This document shows, piece by piece, positions 45,491 to 53,769 of a DNA stretch of 64,000 bases. Location of the stretch: the NCBI RefSeq assembly GCF_024158145.1, contig NZ_JAMYXM010000008.1:36339-100338 (forward strand), given 5' to 3'. This stretch comes from Notoacmeibacter sp. MSK16QG-6 (GTDB lineage Bacteria; Pseudomonadota; Alphaproteobacteria; Rhizobiales; Rhizobiaceae). The translations under genes and the position numbers were made by a program. The notes under the pieces were generated by a model, which saw only the letters and a program-made list of their open reading frames with translations, was not told the DNA's origin and made no database searches. The first letter of the stretch is position 1. Each line of letters begins with the position of its first letter.

Positions 45491-46597
45491 TCAGTTGGCT
45501 TTGCTTTGGGTGTCATTGATGAAGCTTTCAAGTTGTTCAATGCTGATCATCACTTCTTCGAACTTTGGCGGCGTGCCGAATATCATGGCCGACATCCGCC
45601 CATAGTCGACCTCCAGTTTCTTCCGCATCTTCTCGGTCGGCATCAGGCGGTACGACCCCGGTTCTGCCCGTTCGTATCCGTGATCTGGCGCTCGGAACAT
45701 GAGCTGCTTGTGCTGTCGGCATGCTTCGGCCAGATCGCGCATCGAGGCTACATTCTCGCCGTACTCTGCATGCCGCCAAATCTGGTGGACATCGTAGTAG
45801 TGCCGCGAATAGCGGTTGAGATCGGGGACCGGACGACCGGGATCGCTGTCTGCCACGCGTTTTTCCGTCATTTCCGTCATGGCGTGCAGGATCAGCACCT
45901 TTTCCCAGAAGGTGCGTTCCGGCTTGACCGTCGTCACGCCACCGAATTTGAGGACGGCGCCGTTGGGAAGTTCGTCTGCCACGTAAGTGACGATCTCACG
46001 CGCTTCGACGGGAACGGGGTCGGGACGGGCGCCGCCTTCGATCCGTACTGCGGCCTGGACATAGCCGTCGCCGGATCCGACTGCGCTGTCATAACCGACC
46101 ACCAGGACATCGAGTGCATCCTTGTTCCGATATGGATCGAAACCAAACTCAACGGTGAACTGGTTACTCCTGCCTGACAGCTCCTCGACCGCAGCGATCT
46201 CTTTTAGCAACTGATCACGGAGCGTTCCCGAGATGTATTTTCGCGCCGCTTCGTCGACCTCCTCGGCGAGGGCTTTCTGCTGTTTGGTGATCGATGGCAG
46301 CGCGGCGATATCGGCCTCGAGCGGGGCATTGAGGTCGGCTTTGAATATGCCGATATCGATGTCTTCGGAGAACCGTCTGATAAGCCCATACGCCTTGCTC
46401 AGGCTGGTGCCGCCCTTGAAATAGAGATTGACCGGATCGTCCTCGCGCCGGTTGAACAGGAAATCGAGAACCCAGCAAACATAGAGGTCCTTCTCGACAT
46501 TCTCGGCGCGCGTTTCCAGTTTGGCCGCGACCGCCGAATAGAGGGCCTGGCGTTCATCGGTACTCGAGCCGAGGATTTCAGCGAAGGCTTTCTGCAT
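45491..46597 (-). CDS. abiEii: AbiEii-family nucleotidyltransferase toxin
   Basis: Toxin of a type IV toxin-antitoxin (abortive infection) pair. 368 residues from ATG 46597 (MQKAFAEILGSS). Nucleotidyltransferase signatures: YFKGGTSLSKAYGLI followed by RFSEDIDIGIF (catalytic acidic pair), and EKVLILHAMTE further on. It overlaps the antitoxin gene by 20 bases, as AbiE pairs usually do. Some AbiEii relatives transfer nucleotides to tRNA; the target here is unknown. Confidence 0.85.
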   Translation of the reverse strand: MQKAFAEILGSSTDERQALYSAVAAKLETRAENVEKDLYVCWVLDFLFNRREDDPVNLYFKGGTSLSKAYGLIRRFSEDIDIGIFKADLNAPLEADIAALPSITKQQKALAEEVDEAARKYISGTLRDQLLKEIAAVEELSGRSNQFTVEFGFDPYRNKDALDVLVVGYDSAVGSGDGYVQAAVRIEGGARPDPVPVEAREIVTYVADELPNGAVLKFGGVTTVKPERTFWEKVLILHAMTEMTEKRVADSDPGRPVPDLNRYSRHYYDVHQIWRHAEYGENVASMRDLAEACRQHKQLMFRAPDHGYERAEPGSYRLMPTEKMRKKLEVDYGRMSAMIFGTPPKFEEVMISIEQLESFINDTQSKAN

Positions 46598-47321
46598 GTG
46601 CCCCCGCCGTATCAGATGGCCGCGATGCATCGTCCGAGCCTTCGTCGGTCGACAGTGTTCGCGTGATTTTTTCGATTACCGGATACATCCAGGCGGGAAC
46701 AGCTTGGATGTTCTGATTGAGGTCTTCGACAATTGCGTCGCGCTCCGGAGCGCTTGAGAGCCGTCGGACAATCCCGTTGACGGCAGCATCCAGGCTCGCG
46801 CGATCGTCGCGAAACCATGACAGGGCCTGGACGACGCGCATGGCCGGACGGCCGGCCCAGAATGCCGTCTTGGCGGATATCCGCTTGAAGTCGAGTTTAT
46901 AGACGACCGGCTCTTTGGCGTTCGGGTCGCCGGTGTTGGCGACAATCTCGATCGTCCGTGGATAGGTGTCGGCATAAATCGTGCTGCGGGCCGGAACTGC
47001 GGTCGTCAGACCCAGATCATTGGCCGCGGTCATTCCGTCAACGAGTACGCGCAGCTTGTCGCGCCGCGCGATCGCATCGACAAATGATGCGATCGGAGGA
47101 AACACCATCTTGCCGGTCAGTTTGCTCGTGGTCGGTTTGTCATAGAGACCTCGGTACGGGCGCCGGATGTCGCCACGTTTGGTGAGCCTTTGCAGGGCCT
47201 TCTCGACCCCGTTCGGGCTGGCGATATCCAGGAAATCCGCTCGTGACCACACCCCAGCGGGAGAACCCGCTGCAATACGCGCATGAATGCGATTGAGTGT
47301 GTCAGACGTGGGGTCGGGCAT
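46578..47321 (-). CDS. abiEi: AbiEi-like antitoxin (DUF6088 family)
   Basis: 247 residues: N-terminal winged helix (VWSRADFLDIASPNGVEKAL, RLTKRGDIRRPYRGLYDKP, about residues 24-65) that should bind its own promoter, and a C-terminal antitoxin domain. It is the first gene of the pair. The promoter region carries three copies of a TATA..TTGGTC element. Type IV antitoxins counter the toxin without forming a stable complex. Confidence 0.82.
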   Translation of the reverse strand: MPDPTSDTLNRIHARIAAGSPAGVWSRADFLDIASPNGVEKALQRLTKRGDIRRPYRGLYDKPTTSKLTGKMVFPPIASFVDAIARRDKLRVLVDGMTAANDLGLTTAVPARSTIYADTYPRTIEIVANTGDPNAKEPVVYKLDFKRISAKTAFWAGRPAMRVVQALSWFRDDRASLDAAVNGIVRRLSSAPERDAIVEDLNQNIQAVPAWMYPVIEKITRTLSTDEGSDDASRPSDTAGAHAESLR

Positions 47322-47351
47322 TGGATTCCCTCATTACGTGACCGAAGATTA

Positions 47352-47425
47352 TATACAAATTTTGGTCAGTAGCAAGTACGGAGGCGGATAGAGACCAAAG
47401 TTTTTATACAAATTGTGGTCAGTAG
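47352..47425. promoter_or_regulatory. Repeats upstream of abiEi (candidate autoregulation site)
   Basis: Two 21-bp direct repeats with one mismatch lie at 47352-47372 and 47405-47425 (both begin TATACAAATT and end GGTCAGTAG), 53 bases apart, which is five helical turns. An inverted, weaker copy (GACCAAAGTTTTTATA, 47393-47408) lies between and overlaps the second. AbiEi proteins are known to bind repeats in their promoter, so this is the expected operator. Confidence 0.65.
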
Positions 47426-47482
47426 AGCGAGGTTTCCACTTTAACGCTGGCCGCCTGCAGCCCAAGTTCAGACCAACAGCGG

Positions 47483-48649
47483 TCAACCCAAAAGCGAAAG
47501 TTGATCCTCGTCCTGCTGCGTTCGGTCGTTCAGGTTTGAGAGCGTCACACCCAGCAGGCGAATGCCTTTCTGAACGGGAAACAGCTCGGTGAGCATCGCG
47601 CCCGCAAGGTCACCGATTTCGCGTTCGCTTCGCATGGCGTGCCCGACTGTTCTGCTGCGGGTAATCTGTTGGAAGTCCGCATACTTCACCTTCAGCGTGA
47701 CGGTGCGTCCGCTGATCTGCTTGTTTTCAGCGTGGCGCCAGACTTTCTCGGCAAGTGGCCCCAACTCGGCCTTTGCCATCTCAAGATCGAAGATGTCTGC
47801 GGCGAAAGTGTCTTCCGCCCCGATCGATTTCCGCTGCCGGTCTGGCTGAACGGGGCGTTCATCGATGCCGCGCGAAATCCGATAGTACCAGGTTCCGGAC
47901 TTTCCGAAATTGTCGCGCAAGAAGGTCAGCGACTTCTCCCGCAGATCGGCGCCCGTGACGATGCCCAGCCGTTGCATCTTCTCGGCCGTCGCGGGTCCAA
48001 CGCCGTGAAACTTCTTCACCGCGAGATCGGCGACAAAGGCTGGTCCGTTCTTCGGTGTTATGACGGCCTGGCCGTTCGGCTTGTTCAGATCGCTCGCCAG
48101 CTTCGCCAGGAATTTGCAATAGGAAATCCCGGCCGAGGCGTTCAGCCCGGTCACTTCCTTGATGCGGGCGCGAATGATCGTCGCGATCTCGGTGGCGAAC
48201 TCGACATCCTGCTTGTTTTCGGTGACGTCGAGATAGGCCTCGTCGAGGGAGAGCGGTTCGATCAGGTCGGTATGCTCGGCAAATATCTCATGGATCTGAG
48301 CCGAGACCGACCTGTAGACGTCGAACCGTGGCTTCACGAAAATCAGCTCCGGGCAACGGCGCTTTGCCGTGACCGAGGGCAGGGCAGAGCGCACACCGAA
48401 TGCCCGTGCCTCGTAGCTTGCGGCCGCGACGACGCCACGGGCCGCCGACCCGCCAACGGCGACCGGCTTGCCTCTCAGCTCCGGATTGTCGCGCTGCTCG
48501 ACCGACGCATAGAACGCATCCATGTCGATGTGCAGGATCTTACGAACCGGGACGACAGCGCCGATCCCTTCGCTCTCCCGCTCATGCCCGCTCCTGTCCT
48601 CGTCATCAGTCAACATGTGCGGCGCGGCCTCAAAGTAGTAGATCGTCAT
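47483..48649 (-). CDS. dinB: Translesion DNA polymerase IV
   Basis: Y-family polymerase of 388 residues: IDMDAFYASVEQ (Asp42, Asp44), EPLSLDEAYLDV (catalytic Asp and Glu), KFLAKLASDLNKPNGQ and the helix-hairpin-helix FHGVGPATAEKM. It ends with QLSLLG, a beta-clamp-binding motif. The start is uncertain (48649 overlaps the SRAP gene by 20 bases; 48616 is the alternative); the leader of about 36 residues before the catalytic core is not conserved in the family. Last gene of the helicase-SRAP-dinB operon. Confidence 0.92.
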   Translation of the reverse strand: MTIYYFEAAPHMLTDDEDRSGHERESEGIGAVVPVRKILHIDMDAFYASVEQRDNPELRGKPVAVGGSAARGVVAAASYEARAFGVRSALPSVTAKRRCPELIFVKPRFDVYRSVSAQIHEIFAEHTDLIEPLSLDEAYLDVTENKQDVEFATEIATIIRARIKEVTGLNASAGISYCKFLAKLASDLNKPNGQAVITPKNGPAFVADLAVKKFHGVGPATAEKMQRLGIVTGADLREKSLTFLRDNFGKSGTWYYRISRGIDERPVQPDRQRKSIGAEDTFAADIFDLEMAKAELGPLAEKVWRHAENKQISGRTVTLKVKYADFQQITRSRTVGHAMRSEREIGDLAGAMLTELFPVQKGIRLLGVTLSNLNDRTQQDEDQLSLLG

Positions 48650-49304
48650 CCTTGGGATTGGCCGGTGGCTCCACCAAAACCAGCATGTTGCCGGGCAGGG
48701 GCCGCTGCAGGTGCTTGACGTCCGCCCACTCCCCGGTCAGCCAGAGATCGACCTCTTCCGGCGTCGTCAGGATCGCCGGCATGGCCTTTTCGTGGATGGG
48801 CTTGACGATCTCGTTCGGCGTCGTCGTGAGGAACCCATAGAGCTCATACTCCTGCTCGCCGTCACGGACCTTTCGCACCCCCTTCCAGGGCGTCCAGAAG
48901 CCGGCAAAGAACATCAGTGGCCGGTCCGGGTTTTGTGCAAACCAGGCGTTCGGCACCCGCCCGCCTTCCTCCTTGCTTGCGGGATCGGGCTCCGCGAACG
49001 ACGTGAACGGGACAACACACCGGCTTGTCGGTCCGAGCCAGCGACGCCAGTGCGGCGATCCGACATTGCGGATATTGGTGACCCCACGATCGGCCTTGCC
49101 TTTGACGAAGGCCGGCGGTGTCGGCATGCCCCAGGTCGCACTGACGATTTCGCGATTGCCGTCATCGCCAACACGGACGATCGGCGCCAGCGTGTTCGGA
49201 TAGACGTTCAAGGAGGGCTCGTTCCAGCCGGCCTTGTCCGCCATCGCCTTGGTGAACTCGACAACCGCGTCCCGCGTCGTCGTCAGATTATAGAGATTGC
49301 ACAA
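48630..49304 (-). CDS. SOS response-associated peptidase (SRAP/YedK family)
   Basis: Forms a protective covalent link to abasic sites in single-stranded DNA through the amino-terminal cysteine. 224 residues: MCNLYNL supplies Cys2; Asn77 (TNIRN), Glu105 (FAEP) and His171 (PIHEKAMPAIL) match the other catalytic positions of the family, although the usual NARAE and FYEW contexts are altered. The next gene (dinB) overlaps by 20 bases and the helicase gene ends 12 bases upstream, so all three are one operon. Confidence 0.9.
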   Translation of the reverse strand: MCNLYNLTTTRDAVVEFTKAMADKAGWNEPSLNVYPNTLAPIVRVGDDGNREIVSATWGMPTPPAFVKGKADRGVTNIRNVGSPHWRRWLGPTSRCVVPFTSFAEPDPASKEEGGRVPNAWFAQNPDRPLMFFAGFWTPWKGVRKVRDGEQEYELYGFLTTTPNEIVKPIHEKAMPAILTTPEEVDLWLTGEWADVKHLQRPLPGNMLVLVEPPANPKDDDLLL

Positions 49305-49316
49305 ATCCTTCTCCCG

Positions 49317-51386
49317 TTAGCGCCACATCCCGCGCATCCGTGCCCCGACATCGAGACGCATCTGCCGCGGTCCGGCATTACTGGCTTGGCCCGGCGCGAC
49401 CACCGGCCAGGTCCTATTCTCGAAAAACTGCAACAACATAGCGGGAATGAACCGTGTCCGCGAGGCATAGACATGCCGGTCGCCGGTCGAAGACTGTCCA
49501 TGCGTGAAGAAACGCTGCGGAACGACAAGGTTGAGACTGTCTTTCGCCCGCGTTATCGCGACATAAAGCAGTCTGCGTTCTTCCTCGATCTCGTCTGTCG
49601 TGCCGACGCCGAGATCAGAGGGAATGCAGCCGTCGACGGTATTGAGGACGAAGACCGAGCGCCATTCCTGGCCCTTTGCCGAATGGATGGTGGAGAGGAT
49701 CAGGTAATCCTCATCGAGCAGCGGCACGCCGGCCTGGCCGGAGGTCGCATCCGGCGGGTCGAGCGTCAGTTCGGTCAGGAACCGTTCGCGCGACGGATAG
49801 CCGGCGGCGATGTCCTCGAGCTGCAACAGATCCGCGCGGCGCATTTCGAAATCTTCGTGGATGCGCTCCAGATGCGGCTCGTACCAGGCCCTGATCCGGC
49901 CGATTTCTGCCGGCCAGCCCATGTTTGCAGTGCGGAGGTCCGCGATCAACGAGACGAGCCCCGGCCAGTCGGCCGCGGCACGCGACGGCGCGGGAAGGGC
50001 GGCGAGTGTCTCGACGGGATCGGCCGTTTCGGCAACCGCATCGAGGGCGGTTTGCGCCGAGGCCGGACCGACACCGGGTAAGAGCTGCATCAGGCGGAAT
50101 CCCGCCACGCGATCCCGCATGTTCTGGGCGAACCGAAGCGCCGCCAGCATGTCCTTCACATGGGCGGAATCGAGGAATTTCAGACCGCCGAATTTGACGA
50201 AGGGAATGTTGCGGCGGGTCAGCTCCACCTCCAGCGGGCCGCTGTGATGGCTCGCCCGGAACAGGACGGCCTGGTCCTTCAGCCGCATGCCGCCCTCGCG
50301 ATTGTCGAGGACCTCGTCAGCGACAAAGCGCGCCTGGTCGCCTTCATCGCGGACTGTCACCAGTCGCGGTTTTTCATTGGAGGCCCGCTCGGTCCAGAGG
50401 TCTTTCGTGTAGCGCTCCTGCGCGAGACCGATGACGCCGTTGGCGGCGGCGAGGATCGGCTGCGTCGACCGGTAATTGCGGTCGAGCGTGATCACGTCGG
50501 CCTTTGGCGAGAACTCATTCGGGAAGTCGAGGATGTTGCGCACCGTGGCGGCACGGAACGAGTAGATCGCCTGTGCGTCGTCGCCGACGACCGTCAGCCC
50601 GCGACCGCCGAGCTTGAGCGCCATCAAGATCGACGACTGCAGCCGGTTCGTGTCCTGATATTCATCGACCAGAACATGGTCCCAGCGTCCGCCGATCTCA
50701 TCGGCGAGCACGGGATCGCCCATGGTCTGCGCCCAGTACAAGAGCAGGTCGTCGTAATCGAGGACGTTCTGGATCTGCTTGGCCTCAACATAGGCCGCGA
50801 ACAGGTCCTTTAGCTCTTTCTCCCAGGCCACTACCCAAGGGAAATTGGCTCTGAGGATTTCATCCAGCGGCGCTTCGGCATTGACGGTGCGCGAATAGAT
50901 GGAAAGGCAGGTGCCCTTGGCGGGAAACCGGTTCTCGGTCTTCGAGAGACCGAGATCATGCCGGGCGAGGTTCATCATGTCGGCGGAGTCCTCGCGGTCA
51001 TGAATGGTGAACTGCGGATCGAGGCCGAGTTCGATGGCGTATTCCCTGAGCAGCCGTGCGCTGATCCCGTGAAACGTGCCCGACCAGGCCAGCCCGTCCG
51101 CCATGATCCCGGCCTTGTCGCCAAGTGCTTTCGCGCAGATGCGCTCGACCCGTTTTCCCATTTCGGCCGCCGCGCGGCGCGAAAAGGTCATCAAGAGGAT
51201 GCGGCGCGGATCGGCTCCCGAAATTACGAGCTGGGCGACCCGATGGGCGAGTGTATTGGTTTTCCCGGAGCCCGCGCCGGCGATGATCAGCAATGGTCCG
51301 CCGATTCCGCCATCGGGCAGATCGATGCCGTGCAGGACCGCGGCCCGCTGATTGTCGTTCAATTTTTCCAGATGCGCTGCGCTCAT
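49317..51386 (-). CDS. UvrD/Rep-type ATP-dependent DNA helicase
   Basis: SF1A helicase of 689 residues from ATG 51386 (MSAAHLEKLNDNQ). Walker A IAGAGSGKTNTLAHR (about 35-49), motif II VDEYQDTNRLQ, motif III VGDDAQAIYSFRAA, motif IV DRNYRSTQPIL, and late motifs STIHSAKGQEW and RRLLYVAITRAKD. It is divergent from imuA across a gap with a LexA box, and leads an operon with SRAP and dinB genes, which implies an SOS-induced role in damaged-fork processing. It is not the house-keeping UvrD by context. Confidence 0.9.
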   Translation of the reverse strand: MSAAHLEKLNDNQRAAVLHGIDLPDGGIGGPLLIIAGAGSGKTNTLAHRVAQLVISGADPRRILLMTFSRRAAAEMGKRVERICAKALGDKAGIMADGLAWSGTFHGISARLLREYAIELGLDPQFTIHDREDSADMMNLARHDLGLSKTENRFPAKGTCLSIYSRTVNAEAPLDEILRANFPWVVAWEKELKDLFAAYVEAKQIQNVLDYDDLLLYWAQTMGDPVLADEIGGRWDHVLVDEYQDTNRLQSSILMALKLGGRGLTVVGDDAQAIYSFRAATVRNILDFPNEFSPKADVITLDRNYRSTQPILAAANGVIGLAQERYTKDLWTERASNEKPRLVTVRDEGDQARFVADEVLDNREGGMRLKDQAVLFRASHHSGPLEVELTRRNIPFVKFGGLKFLDSAHVKDMLAALRFAQNMRDRVAGFRLMQLLPGVGPASAQTALDAVAETADPVETLAALPAPSRAAADWPGLVSLIADLRTANMGWPAEIGRIRAWYEPHLERIHEDFEMRRADLLQLEDIAAGYPSRERFLTELTLDPPDATSGQAGVPLLDEDYLILSTIHSAKGQEWRSVFVLNTVDGCIPSDLGVGTTDEIEEERRLLYVAITRAKDSLNLVVPQRFFTHGQSSTGDRHVYASRTRFIPAMLLQFFENRTWPVVAPGQASNAGPRQMRLDVGARMRGMWR

Positions 51387-51503
51387 CCCGTCCCGCCTCA
51401 AACCCTTGGGAATCAACGATGCGCGTCCCACGCATCGGTGTTTTCTGCCGGTCGAGGTGGCCTGAGCCCATCAAAGAGTCCGATTGACTCAAAACCGGAA
51501 AGA

Positions 51504-51518
51504 GAACAAATAATGAAC
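51504..51518. promoter_or_regulatory. LexA (SOS) box between divergent SOS operons
   Basis: GAAC-aaataat-GAAC matches the alphaproteobacterial LexA site GTTC-N7-GTTC read from the other strand. It lies 52 bases before the imuA start and 118 before the helicase start, so LexA bound here could repress both directions. Other partial repeats were not seen. Confidence 0.8.
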
Positions 51519-51569
51519 ATACCGGAGATTTTCGCCGTTGCAAAGCCTTAAAGGAGACCTTTCCGCGTC

Positions 51570-52331
51570 ATGCCGAGCCATTCGGTCAGTCCCGCTATTG
51601 CCGAGCTTCGAGAGCGCATCGCGCATCTCGAAGGTCCGGGGGGACGTGCGCGCTCGGTTCTGCCCTTCGGCCTGAAAGACATCGACCGAAGGCTCCCGGG
51701 AGGAGGGCTGGGGCTTGGCTGTCTGCATGAGGTGGCGGGTGGCGGCAATGGCGCCGTGGATGGGGCGGCCGCCGCACTGTTTACGGCCGGGATCGCGGCG
51801 CGCACGAAGGGCAAGGTGCTGTGGGTGGTCACGCGGCCCGATCTCTTCGCGCCGGCGATTGCGCAGGCCGGCCTTGCGCCCGACCGCGTGATTCACGTCG
51901 AGGCGGGTGATGAAAAGGCGCTTCTCGCCTGTTTCGAGGAAGGCCTGCGTCATGGCGGGCTCGGCGCCGTCGTCGCCGAGACAGCACGCCTCTCGATGAC
52001 CGCCTCGCGCCGCCTGCAATTGGCGGCCGAGAGCTCCAACACGATCGGCCTGGCGCTGCGCCGGTGGCGCCGGCAGACGGAAGCGGGAGATTTCGGGCAA
52101 CCGACCGCCAGTATCACCCGATGGCGGGTGTCCGTCCTGCCGTCACGGCCCTTGCCGGTGCCGGGCCTTTGCCGGGCCCGCTGGCTGGTCGAACTCATCC
52201 GATGCCGCGCCGGAGAAAGTGGAGATTTTGAAGTGGAGGCGTGTGATGACACGGGTCGTCTCGCTCTTCCTTCCGAGGTGGCCGACCGATCGCCTCAGAA
52301 GGAAATCGGGCGACGCATCGCCTCCGGCTGA
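51570..52331 (+). CDS. imuA: Mutagenesis accessory protein ImuA
   Basis: RecA/SulA-like protein of 253 residues, partner of ImuB and DnaE2 in SOS mutagenesis. Features: AIAELRERIAHLEG, VLPFGLKDIDRRLPGGGLGLGCLHEV, and the tail [21 protein letters not shown] typical of alphaproteobacterial ImuA. The Walker A motif is degenerate. AAGGAG lies about 12 bases before the ATG. Its 3' end overlaps imuB by 86 bases. Confidence 0.9.
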   Translation: MPSHSVSPAIAELRERIAHLEGPGGRARSVLPFGLKDIDRRLPGGGLGLGCLHEVAGGGNGAVDGAAAALFTAGIAARTKGKVLWVVTRPDLFAPAIAQAGLAPDRVIHVEAGDEKALLACFEEGLRHGGLGAVVAETARLSMTASRRLQLAAESSNTIGLALRRWRRQTEAGDFGQPTASITRWRVSVLPSRPLPVPGLCRARWLVELIRCRAGESGDFEVEACDDTGRLALPSEVADRSPQKEIGRRIASG

Positions 52332-53769
52332 TGCGCCGCTCGTCATGGCGGGACGGACCGGCCGCCGCCGTCTGATCACCGCGCTCGATGCCAATGCCGA
52401 ACGGCTCGGCGTGCGCATCGGCATGGCCGTCACCAAGGCGCAGGCTTTGGTGCCCGGGCTGATCATTGCCGATTCCGATCCCGCCGCCGAGACCGAGGGC
52501 CTGACCAAGCTGGCGCTCTGGGCGCTGCAGCGAATTTCACCCGTGGTGATGGCCGATCCGCCGGACGGGCTGGTCATCGACACGACCGGCGCCGATCATC
52601 TGCATGGCGGCGAAGCGGCCATGCTTGCCGACATGATCAAGCGCTTTGCCGCCTCCGGCGTTGAAGCCCGCGCCGCGGTTGCCGACACCTGGGGCGCGGC
52701 CCATGCCGCCGCCCGGTTTATCGCCCGCCCGGCCATCATCATTCCGCCCGGCGAGAGCGAAGCCATGCTTCGGACGCTGCCGCTGCAGGCGCTCCGGCTC
52801 GATCCCGAAACGGTGTCCGGCCTGATCACCCTCGGGTTCGAGACGGTGGGCGAGCTCCTCGAGCAGCCGCGCGCGCCACTGGCGTTGCGTTTCGGCCCGG
52901 AGATCGGCCGCCGGCTGGACCAGGCACTCGGCCGGATCGCCGAGCCGGTCGATCCCGTCCGGTCGCCCGAGCTGATCGAAGCGCGCAAGGTTTTCGGGGA
53001 GCCCATAGGGGCCGCCGAAACCATTGCCCGCTATATCGCCAAACTGGTCGATGCGCTCTGTTTGGAGCTCGAAAAGCACGGGCTCGGCGCGCGCCGACTC
53101 GATCTGCTGTTCCATCGGGTCGACAACACCATGCAATATGTGCGGATCGGCATGGCCCAGCCGGTGCGGGATCCGAAGCGCCTGACCCGGCTCTTCCGCG
53201 ACAAGCTGGAAACCGTCGATCCGGGGTTCGGGATCGAAATCATGGTGCTGGTCGCCATTGAGACCGAGCCGGTTCGTGAGAAGCAGACGATCTCCTCCCT
53301 GGTCGAAGAACCTGAACCGGACGTTTCCGACCTCGTCGATGTGCTCGCCAACCGGGTCGGCGACCGGATGCTTTGCCGGTTCACGCCGGTGCAAAGCGAT
53401 GTACCGGAACGGTCCGTGGCGCGCATCCCGCCACTGGCGCCGGAAACCGGCCTGACCTGGGAGGGCGACTGGCCGCGCCCGCCGCGACTCCTGCCCCGTC
53501 CCGAGCCGGTCGAGACCATGGCACTTTTGCCCGACCATCCGCCCGTATGGTTCACCTGGCGTGGCGTGCGCCGCCGCGTCCGCCGCGCCGACGGTCCGGA
53601 ACGGATCCGCGGCGAATGGTGGAAGCGCGATGCCGAGCTGACAACGGTCCGGGATTATTTCCGGGTCGAGGACGAGACCGGCGAGCGCTACTGGCTCTTT
53701 CGCTCCGGCGACGGCGAGCATGAGGACAGCGGCTCGCAACGCTGGTTCCTGCACGGGATCTTCGGATGA
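52246..53769 (+). CDS. imuB: Y-family polymerase-like protein ImuB
   Basis: Adaptor that tethers DnaE2 to the beta clamp. 507 residues from ATG 52246 (preceded by GGAGG; 52219 also in frame). It keeps the Y-family fold, but the catalytic acidic motif is replaced ([13 protein letters not shown] where polymerases have DxDxFYASVE, and [11 protein letters not shown] in place of SLDEAYLD), so it is not expected to polymerise. C-terminal [22 protein letters not shown] is the conserved ImuB tail. Confidence 0.92.
   Translation: MTRVVSLFLPRWPTDRLRRKSGDASPPADAPLVMAGRTGRRRLITALDANAERLGVRIGMAVTKAQALVPGLIIADSDPAAETEGLTKLALWALQRISPVVMADPPDGLVIDTTGADHLHGGEAAMLADMIKRFAASGVEARAAVADTWGAAHAAARFIARPAIIIPPGESEAMLRTLPLQALRLDPETVSGLITLGFETVGELLEQPRAPLALRFGPEIGRRLDQALGRIAEPVDPVRSPELIEARKVFGEPIGAAETIARYIAKLVDALCLELEKHGLGARRLDLLFHRVDNTMQYVRIGMAQPVRDPKRLTRLFRDKLETVDPGFGIEIMVLVAIETEPVREKQTISSLVEEPEPDVSDLVDVLANRVGDRMLCRFTPVQSDVPERSVARIPPLAPETGLTWEGDWPRPPRLLPRPEPVETMALLPDHPPVWFTWRGVRRRVRRADGPERIRGEWWKRDAELTTVRDYFRVEDETGERYWLFRSGDGEHEDSGSQRWFLHGIFG

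Noticed and set aside
51513..51551. 12-codon leader peptide (MNIPEIFAVAKP) before imuA
   Set aside because: It begins inside the LexA box and has no clear ribosome site; most likely chance.
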